Assembly: GCA_964485045.1 (NCBI GenBank)
Contig: CAZAGO010000001.1
Coordinates: 1 to 48,595, forward strand
DNA length: 48,595 bases
Direction: 5' to 3'
Origin: CAZAGO01 sp964485045
GTDB taxonomy: Archaea > Nanobdellota > Nanobdellia > Pacearchaeales > GW2011-AR1
A program made the translations under genes and the position numbers. The notes beneath the pieces were generated by a model. It did no database searches, was not told the origin of the DNA, and worked only from the letters and a program-made list of their open reading frames with translations. Of the stretch, positions 23,431-31,048 are shown piece after piece; position 1 is the stretch's first letter; the number at the start of each line of letters is the position of its first letter.

Positions 23431-24885
23431 ATGGATAAAAAAATAAATCAAGAAGGAATTACTACTAAAAAAAATGAAAATTTTTCTGAATGGTACCAGC
23501 AAGTTATAGATAAGGCAGACATTGTTGATATAAGATATAATGTAAAGGGATTCATTGTTATAAAATCCTGGGGTGCAATGATTATTGAAGAAATATACTC
23601 TCTATTTGAAAAAGAGCTACAAAAAAAAGGACACAAACCAGTTTTCTTTCCAACAGTTATTCCAGAAGAAAACTTTAAAATGGAATCCGAACATGTAGAA
23701 GGATTCACTCCACAAGTATTTTGGCTTGAAAAAACCCAAGGGAAAGAAAAATTAGCTCTTAGACCAACTTCAGAAACCGCATTTTACAAGCTTTATTCTC
23801 TCTGGATAAGAAGCCATAGAGATTTACCGTTAAAATTATATCAGAGAGCAAATATATTTAGAAATGAAACAAAAGCAACTCGTCCATTAATAAGAGCGAG
23901 AGAGTTTTATTGGATAGAAGCCCATAATTGTTTTGCTACAAAAAAACAAGCGGAAGAACAAGTTCAAGAAGATATACAAATAACTGAAAAAATAATGCAT
24001 CAACAGTTAGGTATTCCATTTCTACCTATGAAGAGGCCAAAGTGGGATACTTTTGCGGGAGCAGAATACACTATAGGTTCAGACGTTCTAATGCCTGATG
24101 GAAAATTAATTCAACAACCATCTACACATTTATTAGGACAAAACTTTTCAAAGCCTTTTGAGATCAAATTCAAAAACGAAAAGGGGGAAGAAGAGTATGT
24201 ATGGCAAACCTGCTATGGCCCTGCAATCTCAAGGATTCTCGCTTCAATAATATCAACTCATGGAGATGACAATGGACTCATCCTCCCATTTTGCGTATCA
24301 CCAATACAAACAATAATAGTTCCTATTTTTACAAAAGAAAATAAAGAAAAAATAATAAAAGAATCAGAAAAAATAAAAAATATTCTAGAAAAAGAAGGAA
24401 TAAAAGTAGAAATAGATTGTTCTGATAAAAGACCAGGGGAAAAATATTATGAATGGGAATTAAAAGGTGTCCCATTTAGAATAGAAATTGGAGAAAAAGA
24501 GATCAAAGAAAAAAAAGTGGTTTTATTTTATAGAGATAATAAAAAAAAGGAAAAAATATCCCTAAAGGATCTAAAAAAAATAAAAGAATATGGAAAAGAA
24601 TTAGATAAAAGAATTTTAAAAAGAGCGGATGATTTTTTAGAAAAAAATATAACTGATTGCAAAAATAAAGAAGAACTTGAACTAATAATGAGTTCTGGTG
24701 GACTTGCAAGAGTAAATTTTTGTTCAACAAAAAGAGAAGGAGAAAAATGCGCAGAATATATTGAAAAAAAGATAAATGCTGAAGTAAGAGGAACTATTGC
24801 AAACAAACAAGAAAAAGCAAACGGAAAATGTATATTTTGTGGAAAAGAAGCTAAAGAAATAGTTTACATTGGAAAATCATACTAA
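23431..24885 (+). CDS. proS: Prolyl-tRNA synthetase, archaeal/eukaryotic type
   Basis: This class II enzyme charges tRNA-Pro. Motif 2 is in FRNETKATRPLIRAREFYWIE (about 147-167), motif 3 lies in the CYGPAISRILASII region, and the anticodon-binding domain follows. The C-terminal zinc-binding-like domain ends in Tyr, the archaeal/eukaryotic hallmark. The 484-residue length is normal and there is no editing insertion. A TATA-like ATTTAAATATAAAC at 23401-23414 sits 17-30 bp before the ATG, implying a very short leader. Confidence 0.97.
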   Translation: MDKKINQEGITTKKNENFSEWYQQVIDKADIVDIRYNVKGFIVIKSWGAMIIEEIYSLFEKELQKKGHKPVFFPTVIPEENFKMESEHVEGFTPQVFWLEKTQGKEKLALRPTSETAFYKLYSLWIRSHRDLPLKLYQRANIFRNETKATRPLIRAREFYWIEAHNCFATKKQAEEQVQEDIQITEKIMHQQLGIPFLPMKRPKWDTFAGAEYTIGSDVLMPDGKLIQQPSTHLLGQNFSKPFEIKFKNEKGEEEYVWQTCYGPAISRILASIISTHGDDNGLILPFCVSPIQTIIVPIFTKENKEKIIKESEKIKNILEKEGIKVEIDCSDKRPGEKYYEWELKGVPFRIEIGEKEIKEKKVVLFYRDNKKKEKISLKDLKKIKEYGKELDKRILKRADDFLEKNITDCKNKEELELIMSSGGLARVNFCSTKREGEKCAEYIEKKINAEVRGTIANKQEKANGKCIFCGKEAKEIVYIGKSY

Positions 24886-25263
24886 ATAGTACTAAAAGAT
24901 AAATTCCTATTTCATTCAATCTATTACTGGCAAAGAGCTGAATTTAACTCATCTTCTAACCTTAAGGTAACTTCTAACAAGAAGGTTAACTCCTCTTCTA
25001 CTAACTGTTTTTCCATTTTTTTCTTGCTTTCCATTTTATTAAAAACCAGTTCAAAAACTCAGAAATCAATTCGAATCTAAATTAAGCAAAGAAAGCCTCA
25101 ATCCAATTCAGATCCAAAAGAGTTAACTGAATTAAATTGAGAGTGGTTTAATTGAAGTGTAGACTAATCCAAATGAGCAGAAATTCCACGCACTATGTCT
25201 TAGCATACAATCCATGATTTATTTAAGAACAAATTGTTTTTATACTTTTCTATTCTAAATCTT
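24886..25263. other. 378-bp intergenic stretch with no confident gene
   Basis: I see no tRNA, no conserved ORF and no long repeat here. It contains a near-palindrome (AACCTTAAGGTAA near 24959-24971), short echoes such as TTCTAAC and GGTTAAC, and the 36-codon minus-strand frame listed separately. Base composition is slightly less AT-extreme than other spacers, so a decayed gene or an unrecognised RNA is possible. Confidence 0.5.
24924..25034 (-). CDS. Possible 36-residue helical peptide
   Basis: This minus-strand frame encodes a short, strongly amphipathic Glu/Leu-rich sequence including LVEEELTFLLEVTLRLEDEL, which would form a charged helix or coiled coil. There is no convincing Shine-Dalgarno or well-placed TATA box. 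I list it because the heptad pattern is unlikely in random AT-rich sequence; it may instead be a remnant of a larger gene. Confidence 0.25.
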   Translation of the reverse strand: MESKKKMEKQLVEEELTFLLEVTLRLEDELNSALCQ

Positions 25264-26322
25264 TTATCTTTTCTTTTCATTTAAAATTTTTAAAAAAGTA
25301 TTCTTAAAAGAATTAAAATCTTTAGAATTTATTCTTATTCCAACTGCATTCTCATGCCCCCCTCCGGTAGCACCTTCCAATCCAGAAATTGCCCTAAGAG
25401 CAACATCACGCACATTTTTACCTCTCACAGCCATTGTAGCTTTTGCCTCTTTTTCATAAATAACAAGTATCATTTTTTCTGGAAAAAGATAAGCAAGCTC
25501 ATTTGATAAATCACTACTTATACTTACATCTCCTCCATATTTGAAAAAAAATGCTTCATTTTTCAAATCTTTTTCTGAAAGAGCTCTTTCTAAAAGGTGT
25601 CTATATTTTTTTTCGAGATCTTTAAACCTTTCATGCATCTTTTTATTTTTTCCACTTTCCTCTAAAACATCATATGGAGTTTTAACACTTATGAGAAATT
25701 TTATCATATTTATTACATTAGTAGTTCTATCCTTGAGAGCAAATAAGAAAAGTTTTGCTATCTTTCCTATTTGAGATTTATAAAAAATTTCAAAAGCCCT
25801 ATTAGAAGAAACCCCTAACTCTGGATATTGTTTCAGAAACTCCTCATAAAATTCTGGAACAAAATTATCAGAAATACAACCAACAACCCCTAACCACCGA
25901 TCTTCCTTTCTAGTATTTATTTGAGAACAAAGGGCTGTAACAGGTTCATTTGTTTTAGATACATTAAAGAGAGGATTATAATATTTTACAAAAGAGGGTA
26001 TTGTTGATTTATCTATTTCATGATGATCTATCCACACAATAGGAAGATTTACTTTTTCAACCTCTTCAAAAAAATCTGGAGAAACAACTGGTTTATCTAA
26101 TATGAAAATATAATCTGGATTTAATTCTTTCACTTTCCTAAAATAAGATTTATCTAAAAATGGAAAAGTCTTAACAGGTACGCCCTTTCCTTTTCCAGCA
26201 TATCTCTGTAATAACAAAAAAGAACATAAGCCGTCAGGATCATTATCAAAAAGAAATAAAGGATTTTGTGATTTTTCTAAATGCTCTTTTATCTCTTGCA
26301 CTTGTTCTTCTGTGAGTGCCAT
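25264..26322 (-). CDS. DHH/DHHA1-family phosphoesterase
   Basis: This metal-dependent phosphoesterase has the first Asp motif, FDNDPDGL (25-32), the DHH motif in VWIDHHE near 97-103, and the C-terminal DHHA1 motif GATGGGHENAVG near 318-329. The 352-residue length and domain order match archaeal RecJ-like or NrnA/GAN-like nucleases and cyclic-dinucleotide phosphodiesterases; sequence alone does not separate these. It overlaps the deoxyhypusine synthase stop codon by one base (TAATG), so the two are translationally coupled. Confidence 0.9.
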   Translation of the reverse strand: MALTEEQVQEIKEHLEKSQNPLFLFDNDPDGLCSFLLLQRYAGKGKGVPVKTFPFLDKSYFRKVKELNPDYIFILDKPVVSPDFFEEVEKVNLPIVWIDHHEIDKSTIPSFVKYYNPLFNVSKTNEPVTALCSQINTRKEDRWLGVVGCISDNFVPEFYEEFLKQYPELGVSSNRAFEIFYKSQIGKIAKLFLFALKDRTTNVINMIKFLISVKTPYDVLEESGKNKKMHERFKDLEKKYRHLLERALSEKDLKNEAFFFKYGGDVSISSDLSNELAYLFPEKMILVIYEKEAKATMAVRGKNVRDVALRAISGLEGATGGGHENAVGIRINSKDFNSFKNTFLKILNEKKR

Positions 26323-27338
26323 TATTTTATCCTCTCATTTTTTGCAAAGGTCTCTGCAACTAATAAAGGAAAAAGTATACTTGCATCTCCATATACTTTT
26401 ATTCTTCTTGCTTCTGAAGAAATCTTTCCCCATGAAACTGCTTCTTCAGGAAGAGCTCCAGAATCAGAACCATCAAATTCTTGAGCAGTATTTATGTACA
26501 CAGCATAATCTGCTCCATTTCTAAACATGTTGGTGTTACATATATGATGCTTCATTATTCCCTCGCCAAGTATAATTATTCCGGTTTTCTTTTTCCCAAT
26601 TGAAGTATTATTCATTCTCCATATATCTTCTGCAATGTCTATCTTAAAATCAGGATGTTTAGATTTAAAGAAATAAATCATATCTCCAAGACTCCCATCT
26701 GTAACTGCTGGACAAAAAACAGGAATCTTATTTTTATAACAATGATAGTAAATAGATTCTCGATTGTTTATTTTTTTCCCAAGCTCCCAAATTAATTCAC
26801 TTGGAGTAAAAATTTTCCCAGTATTCTTTTGAACTGAATAAATTTCTTCAAGAACAGGCATTATAAAATCTTCAAATGAACAGTATCGAGTATTAGGAAT
26901 TAAGATATTCCCTGCACGATTTATTCCTTTATCTCTCAAATCTTTTCCAGACATTCTAAAGTCTCCTAGCACAAAATCCCCCAAACACTTAATTATATCT
27001 TCTTCTATTCCTCCAGCTGTAGTTACAATTATATCTATTTTTTTATGTTCAGCAAGATAACAAAATATTTCTCTTAATCCAGAAGTTACAAGATTAGAAG
27101 TATAACCAAGATATATAAAAGAATTAGAACTTATCATTCCATTCACAATAGAAATTGCTTTTGAAAGATTACTTGCTTGAATACCTGTAGAAGAAAAACT
27201 CTCTATTATCTTTTGATAATCGACCCCCTTATTAAAATCATAACCTTTAATTCTAATTCCTTTTGCTTCCTTTGATTTCCTAAGAATATTCTTCCTTGCA
27301 ATCTTCTCTTTATCTCTTTCAATTATCCTTTTATTCAT
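26322..27338 (-). CDS. dys: Deoxyhypusine synthase
   Basis: This NAD-dependent enzyme transfers a butylamine group from spermidine to a lysine of aIF5A. NAD-site motifs include NLVTSGLREI and VTTAGGIEEDI near 82-115, and the substrate region FDGSDSGALPEEAVSWGKI near 288-306 holds the catalytic Lys305. The 338-residue length is normal. aIF5A is not in the window. It is the upstream gene of a two-gene leftward operon with the DHH phosphoesterase. Confidence 0.95.
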   Translation of the reverse strand: MNKRIIERDKEKIARKNILRKSKEAKGIRIKGYDFNKGVDYQKIIESFSSTGIQASNLSKAISIVNGMISSNSFIYLGYTSNLVTSGLREIFCYLAEHKKIDIIVTTAGGIEEDIIKCLGDFVLGDFRMSGKDLRDKGINRAGNILIPNTRYCSFEDFIMPVLEEIYSVQKNTGKIFTPSELIWELGKKINNRESIYYHCYKNKIPVFCPAVTDGSLGDMIYFFKSKHPDFKIDIAEDIWRMNNTSIGKKKTGIIILGEGIMKHHICNTNMFRNGADYAVYINTAQEFDGSDSGALPEEAVSWGKISSEARRIKVYGDASILFPLLVAETFAKNERIK

Positions 27339-27426
27339 TAATTTAAAAAAGAAGGATTAGGTTTTTAAGCTTAATCTATTGCTTCATTACGAAAATATTT
27401 TTAAACTAAAGAAACTAATTAAATAT

Positions 27427-27627
27427 ATGAATAGGTGGGTTGAACTTTTCATAGGATTAATTTTAGTAAGTCTCTCGATTTATACTTGGGGAGCCTCTTA
27501 TCAATGGACAGAATTTTGGAATTTTGGGAATGCTGCATGGACCCTTCTAAAAGGAGGAATTTTATGGGCAATTTTATTTGCAGGTATATTATTTATAATT
27601 CTTGGAATAAGTGATTTGAAAAACTAA
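27427..27627 (+). CDS. Small two-helix membrane protein
   Basis: This 66-residue protein has two hydrophobic segments (about 6-22 and 40-61) joined by a Trp-rich loop, YQWTEFWNFGNAAW. I do not recognise it, though Trp-rich two-pass proteins of this size are common in small archaeal genomes. I chose the ATG at 27427, since the longer frame from 27379 adds a non-hydrophobic lead that overlaps the likely promoter (ATATTTTTAAAC). Its stop touches the stop of the convergent SpoIIM-like gene. Confidence 0.6.
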   Translation: MNRWVELFIGLILVSLSIYTWGASYQWTEFWNFGNAAWTLLKGGILWAILFAGILFIILGISDLKN

Positions 27628-28236
27628 TTATTTAAAGGCAAAAATAAACGTTCCTTCTATTATAGAAGCAATAATCAAAAGAGGAACAACTACTAAAAGA
27701 AAGACCATTAAAGCGTGGGATATATTTTTTTTCAAAAACTCAAGTTTATTCTTCTGAAATAAAAAGGAACCGATCTTTAATCCAAACCCCAATGAAATAA
27801 AAACTGCTGGGAGTTCAAAAATTCCATGAGGAAAAAGACTTAACAAGGAGAAAAATCCTTCCTGTTCAAAAACCATTGATACTACAAAACCTAACAAATA
27901 ACCATTAAAGATAGAAAGAATTATAGGAAAAATTCCAAAAAAGATTCCAAAAATAACCCCTATCAATGAAGCCTGAAGATTATTTAAAAAAATAAAAGAA
28001 ATAAGCTCAAAGACAGACATATCTTTTGTTTGTTCTAAAAGTTCTCTTATATAATCTAAAATAAAAGTAACCAAATTTTCTGGAGCGGGAACAAAAAAAC
28101 CTATAATTGAAAATAAAAAAAATAAACCAACCACCAAAGAGATTTGAATTTTACATGATTTAATATATTTCCAACATTCTAAATAATTTTTAAAAATAAA
28201 ATCTTTAATTTTTTTACTATTTTTTTTAAAATTCAT
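27628..28236 (-). CDS. SpoIIM-like (stage II sporulation protein M family) membrane protein
   Basis: This is a 202-residue protein with about five membrane segments. The family core is visible: FLNNLQASLIGVIFGIFFG near 88-106, then NGYLLG near 114-119 and LFPHGIFELPAVFISLGFGLKIG near 134-156. SpoIIM relatives are widespread in archaea, where their role is unknown; in bacteria SpoIIM helps peptidoglycan remodelling. It begins 1 bp after the rhomboid gene ends and is the last gene of the tfe-rhomboid operon. Confidence 0.85.
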   Translation of the reverse strand: MNFKKNSKKIKDFIFKNYLECWKYIKSCKIQISLVVGLFFLFSIIGFFVPAPENLVTFILDYIRELLEQTKDMSVFELISFIFLNNLQASLIGVIFGIFFGIFPIILSIFNGYLLGFVVSMVFEQEGFFSLLSLFPHGIFELPAVFISLGFGLKIGSFLFQKNKLEFLKKNISHALMVFLLVVVPLLIIASIIEGTFIFAFK

Positions 28237-28237
28237 T

Positions 28238-29068
28238 TTATCTAAAAATATTCTGTATTTTCCTAGTTTTATTTGGATATTTCCTTCTTAAATAAAAACC
28301 ATATGCAAGTCCTACCAACAATCCTCCGAAATGAGCACTATTCCCTATCGGTAAATCAATGTATAATCCTATAATTGCAAGAGGAATAATTGCAACAACT
28401 GGAAGAAGCCACATAGGGAGTTCAACTGGAAGAGATATTTTTTTAAGAGAAGAATTAAAAGACAAAAGTGAAAAAATCATTAAAAAGATTAAAATATTTA
28501 CTATAATACCAAGCAAAGATAAAAAGTTCTCTGGAAGAATCCCTTGCAAAATAACATTTAGAATTATTAAAACAAAAGGACCTACAATTAAATAAATTTT
28601 TGAATATGGAACTAAAACTGCAAGAACACCAAGTAAACCAAATATTGCTCCGCTTGCTCCAACTGCAGGAATATTTAAATTACCAAAGATAAGAGAAGAA
28701 AAAACAAAGAAAATTCCTCCCGCTAAACCAGAAAAAAGATACACCCAAATAAACCGCTTTTTTCCTATAAGATTTTCAAGAAAATTTCCTATAAAAAATA
28801 AAGAGAACATATTTGCAAACAAATGAAAAAAACCGCCATGTAAAAACATGCTTGTAACTAATGTCCAAAGATACTTTCCAGAAAGGATTAAAGAAGGAGT
28901 TATGGCAAAATATTCAACAATTAATTTTTCTCCATAAATAGAAAAAGCAATAAGAGAAACAATGTAACAGATTACATTCAAAATAATTAATTGCAAGGTA
29001 AGTTTAGAACTAAAAAAATTAAAAATGCTACTCTTCTTTTTAGGAACAAAATGATAGACTTCGGACAT
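28238..29068 (-). CDS. Rhomboid-family intramembrane serine protease
   Basis: The catalytic dyad is Ser139 in GASG (137-140) and His246 in NSAHFGG. The HGGFFHLFANMFSL segment near residues 77-90 supplies the conserved His and Asn of the oxyanion region. Six or more membrane segments occupy the 276 residues. Rhomboids cleave other membrane proteins inside the bilayer; the substrate here is unknown. The gene sits 1 bp from tfe upstream and 1 bp from the SpoIIM-like gene downstream, so the three are co-expressed. Confidence 0.93.
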   Translation of the reverse strand: MSEVYHFVPKKKSSIFNFFSSKLTLQLIILNVICYIVSLIAFSIYGEKLIVEYFAITPSLILSGKYLWTLVTSMFLHGGFFHLFANMFSLFFIGNFLENLIGKKRFIWVYLFSGLAGGIFFVFSSLIFGNLNIPAVGASGAIFGLLGVLAVLVPYSKIYLIVGPFVLIILNVILQGILPENFLSLLGIIVNILIFLMIFSLLSFNSSLKKISLPVELPMWLLPVVAIIPLAIIGLYIDLPIGNSAHFGGLLVGLAYGFYLRRKYPNKTRKIQNIFR

Positions 29069-29069
29069 A

Positions 29070-29819
29070 TTATTTTTTTAATTTCTTTTTCTTTAATACT
29101 TTCGTATTACTCTTCTTAGATTTTACACTCTTTACTAACTTTTTCTTTTGAGATTTCTTAGAAATGATTTTTTTAGTATTCTTTTTTTGAGTGTCTTTCT
29201 TTAATTTCTTATCAGAAGCTCTCTTATTTTTTCTTAAAGCATCTTTTATTCCTTTTTGCTTTTTTTCTTCTCTAATTTTAGATTTTTCTACTTTTCCTCT
29301 CTCTCTTTCTAACTCTAACTCTACTAATGATAATTCTTCTTTTAATTTTTCTAGATTTCTTTGTAAATCCTTTATAACTTTAGAATTATCTTTTAAAGTA
29401 AAAAGCCCACCACACTCATTACAAGTAAAAGAATTAACTAACGCTGTTTCTTCATTTAATTCTACATTACATCTCTCACAAATATAAAAATCTTTAGTTT
29501 CTTTGCTTTTAATTTGATAATTCATTTGTTCAATTTTTTTAATTAAAGAGCTTCTAAAAAATTCCATAGATTTAATGGGTTCTATTCTCCAAAAATAAGT
29601 ATACCATCCTTTTCTTTTGTCTTTTTTTCTTATAGAAGAGACTATTCCATAATCTGAAAGTTTATACAATATATTTCTCGTCTGATTTATGGTAATATTT
29701 AATTTTTTTGATAAAAGAAATTCGTTGACATGCTTCTGAGAAGAAATTAAATTTACAATTTCTTCTGCTTGTTTTCCAACAATCATAGAGACTGATTCCT
29801 TAAGAAATTTTTCCATCAT
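29070..29819 (-). CDS. tfe: Transcription factor E (TFE-alpha) with a long lysine-rich tail
   Basis: TFE helps open the promoter and stabilises the initiation complex. The N-terminal winged helix spans about 15-85 and a zinc ribbon follows with Cys114, Cys117, Cys133 and Cys136. Archaeal TFE usually ends soon after the ribbon at about 170-180 residues. Here a coiled coil (about 145-180) and a tail of about 70 residues that is roughly half Lys extend it to 249. The tail probably contacts DNA or RNA. It heads an operon with rhomboid and SpoIIM-like genes. Confidence 0.92.
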   Translation of the reverse strand: MMEKFLKESVSMIVGKQAEEIVNLISSQKHVNEFLLSKKLNITINQTRNILYKLSDYGIVSSIRKKDKRKGWYTYFWRIEPIKSMEFFRSSLIKKIEQMNYQIKSKETKDFYICERCNVELNEETALVNSFTCNECGGLFTLKDNSKVIKDLQRNLEKLKEELSLVELELERERGKVEKSKIREEKKQKGIKDALRKNKRASDKKLKKDTQKKNTKKIISKKSQKKKLVKSVKSKKSNTKVLKKKKLKK

Positions 29820-29930
29820 GAGTATATTAAAAAATATTTGAATAAATACCTTTCGGTTATAAAAAAATAAAAGTTTTTAAACCTATATACTCTCTTATAT
29901 AGTATTATAAAAGAGACATCGTTGATTTAA

Positions 29931-30575
29931 ATGGGATTGTTTAGTAAAAAAACAAAAGAGAGTGAAAAAGTAGAAGAAGTGCCAAAACTTCCTGAACTTC
30001 CTAAACTTCTTCCCTTTTCAGAAAAGGAAGAAATAAAAGGAGAATTACCTTTGCTCCCAAGTTTTCCAAAAAATTCTATAGGTGAAAAATTTTCTCAAGA
30101 TACTATAAAGAAAGCCATAAATGGGAGAAAAGAGGAAGAAAGGGGGATTTATGAAGATGACTTTGATGAAGAAGAACAAACGATTCGAGAATCTCCTAAA
30201 AAGAATATTCCTTCTAACAATTTTGGAAAAATTAAAAGAAGAGAGATTGAAGAAGAACCATACGAAGAAAAAATTCAAATGTATGAACCTCCAAGAAAGA
30301 TTATTAAAAGAGAAGTGCCACAAGGATTTGAAGACGCTGAAAGAAGAATTATCGAATCGGAACCTATCTTTGTAAGAATAGATAAATTTGAAGAAAATAG
30401 AAAAATATTTGAAAAAACAAAAGAACAAATATATGAAATTGAAAAAGCATTGGGAAAGATAAAAACAATAAAACAAGAAGAAGATAAAGAACTCGAATCA
30501 TGGGAACAAGAGATTATTGATATAAAAGAGAAGATAAGTAGAGTTGAAAGAGATATTTTTTCTAAAACAAAATAA
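29931..30575 (+). CDS. Coiled-coil protein of unknown function, partner A
   Basis: This protein is not one I recognise. The 214 residues begin with MGLFSKK, followed by a Pro/Leu-rich linker (LPELPKLLPF), a charged middle region and a C-terminal module at about 142-212. The module starts PIFVRIDKFEENRKIF and continues as a coiled coil. The next gene contains a similar module starting PIYVQLNCEEF, so the two proteins are probably related and may form a heteromer. The 6-bp gap shows co-transcription. No enzyme motif or membrane segment is present. Confidence 0.75.
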   Translation: MGLFSKKTKESEKVEEVPKLPELPKLLPFSEKEEIKGELPLLPSFPKNSIGEKFSQDTIKKAINGRKEEERGIYEDDFDEEEQTIRESPKKNIPSNNFGKIKRREIEEEPYEEKIQMYEPPRKIIKREVPQGFEDAERRIIESEPIFVRIDKFEENRKIFEKTKEQIYEIEKALGKIKTIKQEEDKELESWEQEIIDIKEKISRVERDIFSKTK

Positions 30576-30581
30576 ATCAAA

Positions 30582-30977
30582 ATGAAAAAGAAAAAGATTT
30601 TGAAAAAAACTCCAAAAAAGAGTGAGCTAAAAAAAGAGGAAAATCCTATTTATGTTCAGTTAAACTGTGAAGAATTTAATAATTCAAAAAGGGATATTTT
30701 ATCTTATCAGATAAATCTTATAAATATGCTAAAAACAATAAAAAAATATTCTATGTTAAGAGAATCTGAATTTAATATTAAGCTTAATCTTCAGAATAAA
30801 TTTAAAGAAACAAAAGAGAACTTAAACAAATTGGATACTAATCTCCCAAAAGTAGATAAACCTAAACCCAAAAAAGAAAGTTCTAAGGAAGAACAACCTT
30901 CAATAGAATACTACAACCAAGATTTAGAATCCCAATTAGAGCAGATTAGAAAAAAACTTGAAGAAATAGGAAAGTAA
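30582..30977 (+). CDS. Coiled-coil protein of unknown function, partner B
   Basis: This 131-residue protein has a Lys-rich N-terminus, then a module at about 23-88 starting PIYVQLNCEEFNNSK that resembles the C-terminal module of the preceding protein. A Lys/Pro linker and a short terminal helix follow. Two linked genes with the same module suggest a duplication that became a two-subunit complex. No catalytic residues are apparent. A 71-bp spacer with a TATA-like element separates it from alaS. Confidence 0.72.
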   Translation: MKKKKILKKTPKKSELKKEENPIYVQLNCEEFNNSKRDILSYQINLINMLKTIKKYSMLRESEFNIKLNLQNKFKETKENLNKLDTNLPKVDKPKPKKESSKEEQPSIEYYNQDLESQLEQIRKKLEEIGK

Positions 30978-31048
30978 AAAAAACCTATATAATTTCTATT
31001 TAAACATATAAAAGATAATTTTTAAAACATCGTTATCCTAGAAAAAAT

